Source: Anaerocolumna sp. AGMB13025 (GTDB lineage: Bacteria; Bacillota; Clostridia; Lachnospirales; Lachnospiraceae). Taken from it: 64,000 bases of DNA. Under the pieces are notes generated by a model, which did not search any database, was not told the DNA's origin, and worked only from the letters and a program-made list of their open reading frames with translations. The DNA lies in the NCBI RefSeq assembly GCF_029689925.1, contig NZ_CP121445.1, positions 1,357,001 through 1,421,000 of the forward strand, written 5' to 3'. Shown in pieces: positions 46,970 to 56,479 of the stretch; the first letter of the stretch is position 1; every line of letters begins with the position of its first letter. Made by a program: the position numbers and the translations under genes.

Positions 46970-47017
46970 AAAAAAGGAAGGAGCTGCTTTTATTTAGAAG
47001 CTGCTCTTTCTTTTTTC
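46970..47017 (+). terminator. Rho-independent terminator of the CUT2 operon
   Basis: AAAAAGGAAGGAGCTGCTT pairs with AGAAGCTGCTCTTTCTTTTT around a short loop, with a few wobbles and one mismatch. The 3' arm itself is T-rich and ends in six Ts. The symmetric A and T tails allow use from either strand. Confidence 0.8.
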
Positions 47018-47074
47018 ATACAAAGGATGAGGGAGCAAAGGTGTTACACTTAATTATGCAAGGAGGGTGTACTT

Positions 47075-49147
47075 ATGATAAAGAATAGTAAGAGAATATC
47101 GGAAAAAAGTAAAAGATTTGGAGGTATTCGAGTCACGCTGATTGGCGCGTATCTGATACCTGTTGTTTTAATTGTGTTACTAGGGGTACTATCCTATTCC
47201 AGAGCCTCGGATGCAATTATAGCAAATTATGAGAGCGCGACAAAGAATACAGTATTAAAAACTGCAGAATATTATAATCTTATGCTGCAGGGGATCAATG
47301 CAAAATCCCAGAAAATAGCCGGTGATAATACGGCAAGAAGTTATTATAACGGAGACTTAAAAGCTGAATCTGGTAAAGAATCCGAAAGTTACAGTACCAT
47401 AAACCGTAATATTCTTGCTGAAAAGACAACAGACCCCAGCATAAATTTTATAGCTGTCCTGGCACCATATGGCAGGAATATAGCTACGAATGGCATGCTT
47501 TCCCAGGAGGCTTACGCTAAATTCATAGAATCAGAGGAGGGCAAAGAAATCCTTAGCACCTCCAATGCAAAAGGAGTATGGACAGGGTATCATACCTTTA
47601 TAGACAGTTATTTACATGGTTTAAAAAGTTCCTATGGTATCTCCTTATCCAGGCAGATTATTAATAATAAGATGGAAACCATAGGAATTCTTGTAATGGA
47701 TATTGCTATGGCCTCGATACAGGCTCCGCTTAAAACCATTGACCTGCAGGCTGGAAGCCAATGTGCATTTATTACTCCAGATGGCAGGGAAATAACAGCA
47801 GAAGGTGAAAATGACGAAGCTTACTTTTATGGTCAGGATTTTTATAAAGAAGCGGTGAAGGCTTCTGAGAATACAGGATTTAACTATATCAATATTGAGG
47901 GTACGGACAAGTTCTTTATTTATTCTAAAATTGGAACAGAGGGCAGTATGCTTTGTACCCTGATTCCAAAGTCTGTCATTCTAAAACAGGCGGAGGGTAT
48001 CAAGACAGTTACCTTAATTGTTGTAATAATTGCAATTATAATTGCAATTTTGTCAGGTATCATTCTTGCAGGCGGGATTGGTACTGCCATAAGAAACATC
48101 AACACTGTGGTTAAAAAGGCAGAAGAAGGAGACTTAACAGTTACCGCCAATACAAAGCGTAAAGATGAGTTCCTGCTGCTTACAAAGCATATTAGCGGAA
48201 TGTTAAGTGGAATGAAATCCTTGGTAAACCGGACGGCGGCAGCGACTTATTCCATTTCGGATTCTGCAGAATCGGTAGCAACAGCAGCCACTCAGTTAGT
48301 GGTTTCTGCGAAAAGTATTACGCAAGTAGTAGAGAATATGGAAGCAGGAATTGAACAACAGGCGGAAGATGCACAAAACTGCTTAAAAATCATGGGTGAC
48401 CTGGATGAAAAGATCGGTCATGTTAATGTTAGTGTGGAACAAATTACGGAATTTGCAAGTAATACAAAAACAATTGTCAAAGATGGCAGGATTACCATGG
48501 AGGAGTTAGGCAGCAAAGCAAAAGCTTCTTTTCTGATATCGAAGGATGTAATTGAGGATATCGAACAGTTAGGAAGCGAATCTGCAGCCATTTCAGGGAT
48601 TATAGGCACTATTAACGAAATAGCGGAACAGACTAATCTGCTGGCTTTGAATGCATCCATTGAGGCTGCCAGGGCTGGTGAAACCGGAAAAGGTTTTTCC
48701 GTGGTTGCAGGTGAAATCAGAAAACTCGCTGAAGCAACGGTACAAGCATCTGAGAAAATTAATAAAATCATCTTAAGTATCGAAGAGAGGACCAGGACTA
48801 CTGTAAAGACTGCGGCAAAAGCAGAGGGTATTGTTAGTTCTCAGGAGTCTGCACTTATTAATACTTCCCGGATGTTTGATAATATTACCAGCCATGTAGA
48901 AGGTCTCACAAAAAATATAATGGATATTTCTGCACGTGTAAAAGATATTGAAGATACGAAAAAAGAAACCTTATATGCAATTACTAATATTTCATCTGTG
49001 CTGGAGGAAACAGCTTCTGCCTCAGTAGAGGTTTTATCAGCGGCTGACAGTCAGCTGGCAGCCACTGAGCATCTTAACCAGGCAGCCAAAAAGCTAAAAG
49101 AGGAATCCAAAGAATTACAAGGTGCCGTAAACAGTTTTAAAATCTGA
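47075..49147 (+). CDS. Methyl-accepting chemotaxis protein
   Basis: Chemoreceptor of 690 aa. Membrane segments near 21-43 and 308-333 enclose an extracellular Cache-type ligand domain of ~265 residues. A HAMP domain (about 334-386) leads into the signalling coiled coil, with the hairpin-tip signature [18 protein letters not shown]. No CheR-binding pentapeptide is visible at the C-terminus. It lies just after the CUT2 importer terminator, with AGGAGGG before the ATG, and may read the imported sugar directly or through the binding protein to steer motility. It implies a flagellated organism. Confidence 0.94.
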   Translation: MIKNSKRISEKSKRFGGIRVTLIGAYLIPVVLIVLLGVLSYSRASDAIIANYESATKNTVLKTAEYYNLMLQGINAKSQKIAGDNTARSYYNGDLKAESGKESESYSTINRNILAEKTTDPSINFIAVLAPYGRNIATNGMLSQEAYAKFIESEEGKEILSTSNAKGVWTGYHTFIDSYLHGLKSSYGISLSRQIINNKMETIGILVMDIAMASIQAPLKTIDLQAGSQCAFITPDGREITAEGENDEAYFYGQDFYKEAVKASENTGFNYINIEGTDKFFIYSKIGTEGSMLCTLIPKSVILKQAEGIKTVTLIVVIIAIIIAILSGIILAGGIGTAIRNINTVVKKAEEGDLTVTANTKRKDEFLLLTKHISGMLSGMKSLVNRTAAATYSISDSAESVATAATQLVVSAKSITQVVENMEAGIEQQAEDAQNCLKIMGDLDEKIGHVNVSVEQITEFASNTKTIVKDGRITMEELGSKAKASFLISKDVIEDIEQLGSESAAISGIIGTINEIAEQTNLLALNASIEAARAGETGKGFSVVAGEIRKLAEATVQASEKINKIILSIEERTRTTVKTAAKAEGIVSSQESALINTSRMFDNITSHVEGLTKNIMDISARVKDIEDTKKETLYAITNISSVLEETASASVEVLSAADSQLAATEHLNQAAKKLKEESKELQGAVNSFKI

Positions 49148-49173
49148 TTCACAGCCATCACATCTGATCAGTA

Positions 49174-49206
49174 CGGTAAATACCTGAAACTGACAGGTCT
49201 TTACCG
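49174..49206. other. Stem-loop between chemoreceptor and unknown gene
   Basis: CGGTAAATACCTG pairs with CAGGTCTTTACCG around a seven-base loop, 12 pairs with one mismatch. No T-tract follows, so it may only attenuate read-through into the gene at 49264 or stabilise the chemoreceptor message. Confidence 0.55.
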
Positions 49207-49263
49207 GCTATCTGGTGGTTTTGGCAAAGAGTCAAACAAGGACAGTTAGGAAAGGATGCCGGT

Positions 49264-49860
49264 ATGGGAACAGGAAAAGGTAATAAAATAAAGCTGGAAC
49301 AGAATAAAGGCGGCAACAGCAGCCAATATTTTATTGATTACTACAAATACAAAGCACCGGATGGTTTTTTACTTGAATTCATGGAGGATTTTGTCGGTGA
49401 TAAAACCAGTCTTCTTGTGATTGATTCTAATAATTTTTATGCAAAAAACCATGCTGACGCGGAAAATAGAATCAGAGAGCTGAAAAAAATATTTGCAGCC
49501 AGTAAGTTGGCTTATGAGGAAGTAATAACAGAAAAAGAAGCAGATAAAAGAATCTTTGGTATAAAACTTCAAAATTCAAAAATGGTAAACAGTTATAAAC
49601 TTGGATTAGCAGTTACAAAAGAGCAGATAATAAATGTAACAAATTTGGTTAAAGATTATAATTTATTTTATTTTGTTCCGTCTATTGCTATGGAGCCGGA
49701 GGAAATCATACAGCAGTTTCTAAATACAGGCGGAAATTATGAGAAACTAAATAGATTCTTTGAATATGAGTTATATCATGACTGTAATTTCCGCCGCATG
49801 AGAATCAGCAGTAAGACAGATCTCATGAAAGAACTTGAATTAAAGCTGATGAAATATTAG
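49264..49860 (+). CDS. Hypothetical protein
   Basis: A 198 aa protein that was not recognised. It is soluble and charged: Lys-rich N-terminus, then alternating helices and strands (FVGDKTSLLVIDSNNFYAKNH, a Glu/Lys-rich helix around 70-105, LFYFVPSIAMEPEEIIQQFL). There is no signal peptide, membrane segment, Cys cluster or obvious nucleotide-binding loop. AAGGATG precedes the ATG. It is co-directional with the chemoreceptor 116 bp upstream and ends 5 bp before the convergent AraC gene, so it is tightly packed and likely real. A role in chemotaxis signalling is only a guess from position. Confidence 0.75.
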   Translation: MGTGKGNKIKLEQNKGGNSSQYFIDYYKYKAPDGFLLEFMEDFVGDKTSLLVIDSNNFYAKNHADAENRIRELKKIFAASKLAYEEVITEKEADKRIFGIKLQNSKMVNSYKLGLAVTKEQIINVTNLVKDYNLFYFVPSIAMEPEEIIQQFLNTGGNYEKLNRFFEYELYHDCNFRRMRISSKTDLMKELELKLMKY

Positions 49861-49865
49861 CGTCT

Positions 49866-50768
49866 TTATTCTTGTACAGTAATTTCGATATGTGTACCAA
49901 GAGGGCAGGAGGAATCAAGCTTGTGCTGCCTGCGGAATTCTGCAGGTGTGATATGGATTACTTTTTTATATACCTTTGCAAAATAATTGGCGCAGGAGAA
50001 ACCGCATTGTTTCGCTATTTCATCCAGTCCAAGGTCGGTATTCTGCAGTAGTTTCATGCTTTCTTCCAGGCGGAGCTGTGTCAGATAACGAACCGGTGAG
50101 ATGCCCTGTTCCCTGCGGAACAATCGTTCCAAATGGGGATAGGTAATTCCCATCTCCCGGCCCATTTCTGAAAGAACGGCCTGTCTGCCGTAATGTTTAC
50201 TCATGAAGTCCATGGCCGCAGCTACATAAGGACTTGAAGTACCTGCTTTAGGAAACTCTACATAGCGGAGTATGGAAACCAAAAACCGGTAGAGCCATTC
50301 ACTGCTGTAATAATGTTCCATGGGTTTTTGGGATTTTAGGGTGTTATAGAGTTCAAAAAAGTGTGTTACAGGCAGACTGTCGGGTTCCAAATCTATAATC
50401 GGGCCGGACAGTTCCTGTATACGTCTGAAAAAGGGCTCCGCAGCAGGTCCATTAAAATGCAGGTAAAAGTAAGTCCAGGTCTGGTTTGGATCCTTGGCAG
50501 GATTCAGATAGTAACGGCTGTCTTCTGGAAAGTGTATAAAAAATGCTTTGCCTTTTGACAATTGATACCGTTCTCCTTCTTTTTCATACATTCCATAGCC
50601 GTCTAGAGTATATTGAAACAGATATCCCTCATAATCTCTGTCCTTATTCTCATAACAGTAAGTCTCGTTTCTGCGGGTTTCTACTCCAAGATCATATACC
50701 CTTAAGGTTTGTTCTGCAATACTGTCGGTATTCAAATATCCATAACTACCCAATTCAAATAGTGTCAA
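49866..50768 (-). CDS. AraC-family transcriptional regulator
   Basis: A 300 aa regulator starting at TTG, with AGGAGG eight bases upstream on the minus strand. The N-terminal cupin-like domain (YLFQYTLDGYGMYEKEG, KGKAFFIHFPEDSRYYL) would bind an effector. The C-terminal ~100 residues contain both AraC helices (MGREMGITYPHLERLFRREQG; IAKQCGFSCANYFAKVYKK). It diverges from the GH27 gene at 50912 with 143 bp between starts and is the probable regulator of that gene. Confidence 0.93.
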   Translation of the reverse strand: MTLFELGSYGYLNTDSIAEQTLRVYDLGVETRRNETYCYENKDRDYEGYLFQYTLDGYGMYEKEGERYQLSKGKAFFIHFPEDSRYYLNPAKDPNQTWTYFYLHFNGPAAEPFFRRIQELSGPIIDLEPDSLPVTHFFELYNTLKSQKPMEHYYSSEWLYRFLVSILRYVEFPKAGTSSPYVAAAMDFMSKHYGRQAVLSEMGREMGITYPHLERLFRREQGISPVRYLTQLRLEESMKLLQNTDLGLDEIAKQCGFSCANYFAKVYKKVIHITPAEFRRQHKLDSSCPLGTHIEITVQE

Positions 50769-50911
50769 AAAATTACCTCCTTCATCAAATAATTACCGTT
50801 GCTGCTTAGAGATTATACTAATATAATATACTATATAGACAAAAAATCCAAGTTATTTGTATAATCAAAAATTTACTTAACAGTGTATAATTTACTTAAG
50901 GAGGTAATCAT

Positions 50912-52201
50912 ATGGATAAAAATAAGTTTTCACCCGCACCGCCTATGGGCTGGAACAGTTACGATTATTATGATACTATGGTAAATGAGGAGCAAGTAAG
51001 AGCCAATGCGGATTATATGGCAGGACATCTGAAAAGTTTTGGCTGGGAGTATGTTGTCATAGACATTGAATGGTATTCCTGCGAAGCAGGTTCACAAAGG
51101 GATAAATATCAGTATCTGCCTTTTGGCAGCCTGGAAATCGATGAATATGCAAGGCTTCTCCCCTGCAAAAAACGGTTCCCGTCTTCAGCAGACGGAAACG
51201 GTTTTAAACCGCTGGCAGATTATATACACGGTTTGGGACTTAAATTCGGTATTCATATCATGAGGGGAATCCCAAGAATAGCGGCCCACAACCATATGGG
51301 ACTTTATGGAACAGATGCAACAGCAGCAGAAATTGCCGATCCCTCCTCGATTTGTTTTTGGAATCCTGATATGTATGGACTCGATGTTAATGCAAAAGGG
51401 GCTCAGGAATACTATAATTCCATATTTGAGCTTTATGCTGCCTGGGGTGTGGATTTTATTAAATGTGATGACATATGCAGGCATGATATGAAATCAGCAG
51501 AAGCAGAAACCCAGATGCTTTATAAGGCGATACAGCGCAGCGGACGCCCTATGGTATTAAGTCTTTCTCCGGGACCGGCACTGATTAATAAGGCCTGGCA
51601 TTATGAAAAATATGCTAATATGTGGAGAATTACCGATGATTTCTGGGACAGCTGGCCTTTACTCCTTAATATGTTTGAACGCTGTGAAATCTGGCAGAAT
51701 CATGTGTCGGGGGGATGCTATCCGGACTGTGATATGCTCCCTTTAGGTTACATTGGGAAAGGTTTCGGTGAGGAGCGGTATACCAGATTTACCAAAGAGG
51801 AACAGATTACCATGATGACCCTGTGGTGCATCTTCCGGTCACCCCTTATGTTAGGTGCTGAATTGACAAAGCTGGATTCCTGGACGTTAAGTTTACTTAC
51901 TAATAAACAGGTTTTAAGACTTTTAGACCATTCCGCAGGAGCAAGACAGGTGATAAGGGATAACCATCAGGCAGTGTGGGTTTCAAAGGATACTTCGGAA
52001 GACGCTTATTACCTGGCGCTGTTTAATCTCAGTGATGATGTTCGGATAATTAAGACTGCATGGGAGGAAACAGGAATAATACCAGCTGGCATAAGTACCC
52101 TGGAAGAATTGTGGAGCAAAGAGACTCAAAAAACAGATCTGGATTATATCGAGACAGAAATAAAACCTCATGGAGCAAAACTTTTTAAGCTAAGATATTA
52201 A
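50912..52201 (+). CDS. GH27 alpha-galactosidase
   Basis: Retaining family 27 enzyme of 429 aa without signal peptide. PPMGWNSYDYYD is the family's opening signature; the nucleophile is D186 in IKCDD and the acid/base lies in WRITDDFWDSW (D242/D243). A C-terminal antiparallel beta domain (about 330-429) completes the fold. It should release alpha-galactose from imported oligosaccharides; beta-L-arabinopyranosidase activity also occurs in GH27. AAGGAGG precedes the ATG. A TATAAT at 50886-50891 is close to the start and may be the -10 box. Galactose released here could feed the pathway at 28-36 kb. Confidence 0.93.
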   Translation: MDKNKFSPAPPMGWNSYDYYDTMVNEEQVRANADYMAGHLKSFGWEYVVIDIEWYSCEAGSQRDKYQYLPFGSLEIDEYARLLPCKKRFPSSADGNGFKPLADYIHGLGLKFGIHIMRGIPRIAAHNHMGLYGTDATAAEIADPSSICFWNPDMYGLDVNAKGAQEYYNSIFELYAAWGVDFIKCDDICRHDMKSAEAETQMLYKAIQRSGRPMVLSLSPGPALINKAWHYEKYANMWRITDDFWDSWPLLLNMFERCEIWQNHVSGGCYPDCDMLPLGYIGKGFGEERYTRFTKEEQITMMTLWCIFRSPLMLGAELTKLDSWTLSLLTNKQVLRLLDHSAGARQVIRDNHQAVWVSKDTSEDAYYLALFNLSDDVRIIKTAWEETGIIPAGISTLEELWSKETQKTDLDYIETEIKPHGAKLFKLRY

Positions 52202-52203
52202 TA

Positions 52204-52229
52204 CAGCAATTAACACATAATAATTGCTG
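52204..52229. other. Stem-loop between GH27 and AraC genes
   Basis: CAGCAATTA (52204-52212) pairs with TAATTGCTG (52221-52229) directly after the GH27 stop codon. There is no T-tract, and the AraC ribosome site follows 19 bp later, so read-through is likely. Confidence 0.5.
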
Positions 52230-52255
52230 ACCTAAAATGTAAGACACGGAGGAAA

Positions 52256-53059
52256 ATGATGAATCGTATAGATTTTGTGGAATATGATGCTGCCCATCCG
52301 GGAGACTTTGTTTTTGACATACCGGAAGGGCATGACTGCTGGTTATTACTGCTAACCCAGACACCGGCAATATTCTTAGTTGACGGAGAATACAGGGAAT
52401 ATCCTTCTAATTGTGCGATACTATACAGACCGAAACAGAGGATATATTACCGTGCCAGTACGGATCGATATGCGAATGACTGGATTCGTTTTTATACGGA
52501 TGAAACATATGTTACTACTGCGCCTATTCGCTGCGGGGTCCCGTTTATCATACACGATCCGTCCTATTGCCACAAACTTTACCAATTGCTAGTGTCGGAA
52601 CATATTTTAAGTAATAATTTTAAGGATATCACGATTGACAATTTATTAAGGATTTTATTTAACAAACTGCTGGAGTCCTATAATTATAAAGCAGTGTCGC
52701 CTTTATTTAAAAATTTGAATGAATTGAAATTAGAGATCTACCACAACCCCAATAAAGAGTGGACTGTTTCAAAGATGGCTGAAAAACTTAATATCAGTGT
52801 CGGCTATCTGGAAGACATATATAAAGGGACTTTCGGTGTATCCTGTATGGATGATGTCATAAACAGCCGGATCAACTTAGCGAAAAAATATCTCGTGTAT
52901 GATACTCATTATACAATTTCGGAAATAGTGACATTATGCGGTTACCGAAATATGGAACATTTTTTCCGTCAGTTCAAGAAAATTACCGGGTTTACTCCAA
53001 ATCAATTCCGAAAAAGCCCCTATCAACTGTATAAACAGGAAGAAAAAGAGATAAAATAA
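52256..53059 (+). CDS. AraC-family transcriptional regulator
   Basis: A 267 aa regulator with an N-terminal cupin-like domain (DGEYREYPSNCAILYRPKQR) and C-terminal AraC helices (MAEKLNISVGYLEDIYKGTFG; ISEIVTLCGYRNMEHFFRQFKK). CGGAGG is spaced for either of two adjacent ATGs (52256 or 52259). It lies in the same direction as and 54 bp after the GH27 gene, so the two are probably co-transcribed, and a terminator follows. With the regulator at 49866 it gives the GH27 gene two AraC neighbours. Confidence 0.92.
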   Translation: MMNRIDFVEYDAAHPGDFVFDIPEGHDCWLLLLTQTPAIFLVDGEYREYPSNCAILYRPKQRIYYRASTDRYANDWIRFYTDETYVTTAPIRCGVPFIIHDPSYCHKLYQLLVSEHILSNNFKDITIDNLLRILFNKLLESYNYKAVSPLFKNLNELKLEIYHNPNKEWTVSKMAEKLNISVGYLEDIYKGTFGVSCMDDVINSRINLAKKYLVYDTHYTISEIVTLCGYRNMEHFFRQFKKITGFTPNQFRKSPYQLYKQEEKEIK

Positions 53060-53080
53060 AACAGTAAAGCAACTATATTT

Positions 53081-53118
53081 AAAGTGTGAAAGCTAAAAGG
53101 GTTTCGCACTTTTTATTT
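53081..53118 (+). terminator. Rho-independent terminator after the AraC gene
   Basis: AAAGTGTGAAA (53081-53091) pairs with TTTCGCACTTT (53102-53112) with one T-G wobble, an 11-pair stem followed by TTATTTTG, with the leading As mirrored by Ts. Confidence 0.8.
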
Positions 53119-53464
53119 TGTGTAAATTATCCGATAGCAAAAAATGAGATGCAAATAATGCTATAAAAGTACACAAAAAAATGGTATAATTATTAGGCAA
53201 AATAATAAAAAATGACAATACATCATATTTATTTGAAGATAGGTCAGTTATGCCTGCAAATAGTTCATATTAAGCTGAGTATATATCATTGTTTCATAAT
53301 AATTAATAATTTATAATTAGTTTATTCAACATATTAAATATAAGTCATGAAATAATTCTAAAATCATTGCTAAAAAACTGACTAAAAATTGCTGTAAAAT
53401 TTAAGTAAAATAGAAGTATTGCATAAAACATGTGCATCAACACGTAAAAGACCAGGAAGGTGTA
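53119..53464. other. AT-rich non-coding region upstream of leader copy D
   Basis: About 345 bp with no gene or RNA recognised. GGTATAAT near 53192-53199 could be a -10 box, but the distance to the next gene start would imply a leader of over 350 bases. The region should hold the promoter of the GH120-importer operon. Confidence 0.4.
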
Positions 53465-53567
53465 AGAAAATCAAAATTAGAAAGGTTGCCACTTTACCAT
53501 TCATTCAAATTTGATTATGTGGCAAGTATCGCATGTGAAGTTGCGATATGTAATGGGTGTAAATATG
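53465..53567 (+). repeat. Structured leader element, copy D (before the GH120-like gene)
   Basis: A 103 bp block with the same order as copy C: AGAAAATCAAAA, GAAAGGTTGCCAC with TTGCCAC (53486-53492) pairing with GTGGCAA (53519-53525), hairpin TATCGCA...TGCGATA (53527-53548), then TGTAATGGGTGTAAATATG ending in the start codon. The sequence between the TTGCCAC arms differs from copy C, but the stem and total length are kept. Confidence 0.75.
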
Positions 53568-55529
53568 GAGCAAGATATAACATTACGTTTACCTGACGGG
53601 GATAATTTTCATCTTTGGGAAAAAGAGCAGCACTATGACAGAGAGCTTCATGTGAATGGAAATCATCCTGCCGCATCGGATAACAATGATGGTTCTTTTG
53701 ACTCACCGTTAAAGACAATCAATGCCGCAGCCTCCATTGCAATGCCCGGGACCAGAGTATTAATACATGGCGGGACTTACAGGGAATGTGTACATCCGGT
53801 CAGAGGAGGCACCTCGATTGATAAAATGATTAGTTATGAAGCCTGGTGTGAGGAAGAAGTAATTATTAAAGCATCTTATCCTGCGAAGGATTTCAAAAGC
53901 AGCGAGGGCTGGAATCTGATCCCTTTTTCAATCAATCAAACAAGAGAAGAAAACCATAGCAGAATATGGGAAGTAAAGCTGGATCCTGATGAATTCCGTG
54001 GTTATAATCCTTTTTGTGCAGTTAATATTCTTCATGACAGGCTGTTTATTGAATATGACAAAACAGATATGACAACGTATTTAAACCGCCGGGGAATGGT
54101 CTTTTGTGACGGAAAACCCCTTTATCAGGTGTCACTCTACAATCAGCTCAGTAATCATCCGGGTTCTTATTGGGTGGAAGCAAATGGTCAGACCATACAT
54201 TTTCGATTGGAGCAGGATGATGACCCCAGTAACCATGAGATTGAGTTAACTTGCAGAGAACAGTGTTTTGCACCAGAGATTCCTTTTTTATCCTATATTA
54301 AGGTAAAAGGTATTACCTGTGCCCACGCAGCTACGGGAGCACCGGTACCCCAAAGAGGTTCCCTATCCTGTTACAGGGGACATCACTGGATAATAGAAGA
54401 TTGCACCATAGACTGGTCCAACGGGGTAGGTATTGATATCGGCAATGAATGCTGGCACCATTCCCTGATAAAAGATCAGATCATAGGATCTACCATAATC
54501 AGACGCTGTAAAATTTTTAATGTGGGAGTTTGCGGCATAGCAGGAATGTTTGCCAAGAATTTATTAATTGAAGATAACCTGATTCAAGGCACAGGATGGC
54601 AAAAGATGGAGTTATCCTGGGAGGCTGGAGGAATTAAAGTACATGATTGTACCGATAGTTTAATCCGCAGAAATATATTTACCAAAACGATTAGGGCAGA
54701 TCATCTATGGATGGATATGGGGAATGAAAACAACCGTATCACACAGAATCTTTTCCTGGATGGAATAAATCAGAGAGAAGCTATATTCATAGAATGCAGC
54801 CGTGATGATATAAATCTCATAGATAACAACATTTTCTGGAATGTAGAAGGACGTTTTGATCCGGCAGCAGTGCCAAAAGAACCTGGTTCATCCGGTTGGT
54901 ATAAGTTGGAGGAGACTGGAGTGACCAATGGATATGCGGTATATGGGGAAGGAACAGACCATATACATATTGTGAATAATTTTATCGGTAAATGCAAAAG
55001 CGCAGGTTATTACGCCAAAACAGTTGCTTTTCGGATTACCTGGGACAAAAGAGGCGGAACAGCAAGAGATACGAAGATATTTAATAATATTTTTTATGAC
55101 TGTGAAGAGGCTGCAATTAAAATGCCTACCGAACATAATGAATCAGAAGGAAATCTATTCCTTAATATGCCGGGGGGTTATTTAAGAATTCTTTATCCAG
55201 CTCCTGCGGTGTGTCTGGATTTGCAGGCCTGGCAGGAATTTTACGGATTTGATCTGAATGGACAGGAAGGGCAGTTTGAAATTAATATAGATACTGAAAA
55301 ATTTACTATGGAAATAAGTAAACGAAAGGAACTGCCAAGATTTTCACCTCGGAAGTCAGAAAAAGACAGATATATCCGTAACACGGAGGATATTTGTAAG
55401 GTGAAAGCAAAAACAATCGTAGCCAATGATTTTTATGGGAATACTATTACGGATGAGCTGCGGCTGCCGGGACCGTTTTCTTTTTTAACGGAAAACCAGG
55501 TAATATCCATAGATCCACGTAAACTATAA
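53565..55529 (+). CDS. GH120-like beta-helix glycosidase (beta-xylosidase candidate)
   Basis: Right-handed parallel beta-helix protein of 654 aa, no signal peptide. The N-terminus (HPAASDNNDGSFDSPLKTINAAA, then GTRVLIHGGTYRE) is the usual lead-in of this family. The order GYNPF, YITVKGF-like (YIKVKGITCAHAATGAP), EAGGIKVHD, LWMDMGNENNRITQNLF and AIFIECSRD follows the Thermoanaerobacterium GH120 beta-xylosidase as remembered; the candidate nucleophile and acid/base are D384 and E410. It probably trims xylo-oligosaccharides imported by the CUT1 system encoded next. The ATG at 53565 with GGGTG is chosen over the ATG at 53511, which lies inside the leader. A generic beta-helix lyase is the alternative. 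Confidence 0.82.
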   Translation: MEQDITLRLPDGDNFHLWEKEQHYDRELHVNGNHPAASDNNDGSFDSPLKTINAAASIAMPGTRVLIHGGTYRECVHPVRGGTSIDKMISYEAWCEEEVIIKASYPAKDFKSSEGWNLIPFSINQTREENHSRIWEVKLDPDEFRGYNPFCAVNILHDRLFIEYDKTDMTTYLNRRGMVFCDGKPLYQVSLYNQLSNHPGSYWVEANGQTIHFRLEQDDDPSNHEIELTCREQCFAPEIPFLSYIKVKGITCAHAATGAPVPQRGSLSCYRGHHWIIEDCTIDWSNGVGIDIGNECWHHSLIKDQIIGSTIIRRCKIFNVGVCGIAGMFAKNLLIEDNLIQGTGWQKMELSWEAGGIKVHDCTDSLIRRNIFTKTIRADHLWMDMGNENNRITQNLFLDGINQREAIFIECSRDDINLIDNNIFWNVEGRFDPAAVPKEPGSSGWYKLEETGVTNGYAVYGEGTDHIHIVNNFIGKCKSAGYYAKTVAFRITWDKRGGTARDTKIFNNIFYDCEEAAIKMPTEHNESEGNLFLNMPGGYLRILYPAPAVCLDLQAWQEFYGFDLNGQEGQFEINIDTEKFTMEISKRKELPRFSPRKSEKDRYIRNTEDICKVKAKTIVANDFYGNTITDELRLPGPFSFLTENQVISIDPRKL

Positions 55530-55543
55530 AAAGGAGTGACATC

Positions 55544-56464
55544 ATGAAACTATTTCAAAACAAAAAGAAATTAAGATCGTATAAAGAATTTCTTTATATT
55601 CTTCCGTTTATTGTGCTGATTGCGGTTTTTGCCTATTATCCGCTGTATGGATGGGTATATGCTTTCTTTGATTACAGACCGCCACAACCAATGACCATGG
55701 ATAATTTTGTGGGTTTAAAATGGTTTAAATCCCTTGTAGCCAATCCGGTAAAAACAAAACAGATACTTAATGTTCTGGTTAATACGCTGGTTATGAGCGG
55801 AATTACTGTGGGAACCTCCTGGCTTCCTATGATTTTCGCCGTATTCCTAAATGAGATCAAATGCATACCGTTTCGTAAAGTAGTTCAGACGGTTACCACC
55901 ATTCCTAACTTTATAAGCTGGGTTTTAGTGTATTCTGTAGCATTTAATATATTTAATAATACCGGTGTGGTAAATCATGTATTGGTATCCATGGGTATCC
56001 TCGATAAGCCGGTCCAGTTTTTACAAGCCTCTGATCATGTCTGGATCGTCCAGTGGTTATGGCTTACCTGGAAGAATTTAGGGTGGGCAGCTATTATGTA
56101 TATAGCAGCAATTACCGGTATTGATGAAGAAATGTTTGAAGCCGCCAAGGTGGATGGTGCCACCAGGATGCAGAGAATACGATTTATCACGATTCCCAGT
56201 ATATTACCCACATATTTTGTACTACTGATGTTAGCAATCGCAAGTTTCCTTTCCAATGGTATGGAGCAGTATTATGTATTCCAGAACGCATTTAATAAAG
56301 AACACATTCAGGTTCTGGATCTGTATGTATTTAATCTGGCTATGGGAAGCGGAAGTTATTCCGTCGCAACAGCGCTTAGTATTTTAAAAAGTGTGATCAG
56401 TTTAATACTTCTTACGGTGGCAAACGGAATTTCAAAGCTGGTAAGAGGCGAAAGCTTTTTATAA
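55544..56464 (+). CDS. Carbohydrate ABC transporter permease, LplB type
   Basis: First permease of the third CUT1 importer, 306 aa with about six membrane segments (first near 18-40). The EAA loop begins at E199 (EAAKVDGATRMQRIRFITIP). The fold and the early YPLYGWVYAFFDYRP stretch are typical of LplB. AAAGGAG lies before the ATG, 14 bp after the GH120-like gene, so enzyme and importer form one operon and probably share a substrate. Confidence 0.94.
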   Translation: MKLFQNKKKLRSYKEFLYILPFIVLIAVFAYYPLYGWVYAFFDYRPPQPMTMDNFVGLKWFKSLVANPVKTKQILNVLVNTLVMSGITVGTSWLPMIFAVFLNEIKCIPFRKVVQTVTTIPNFISWVLVYSVAFNIFNNTGVVNHVLVSMGILDKPVQFLQASDHVWIVQWLWLTWKNLGWAAIMYIAAITGIDEEMFEAAKVDGATRMQRIRFITIPSILPTYFVLLMLAIASFLSNGMEQYYVFQNAFNKEHIQVLDLYVFNLAMGSGSYSVATALSILKSVISLILLTVANGISKLVRGESFL

Positions 56465-56479
56465 TAGGAAGGAGACGTT

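Noticed and set aside
53511..53564. Upstream ATG extending the GH120-like protein by 18 residues
   Set aside because: The extension lies in the conserved structured leader; GGGTG is placed for the ATG at 53565, as in the other leader copies.
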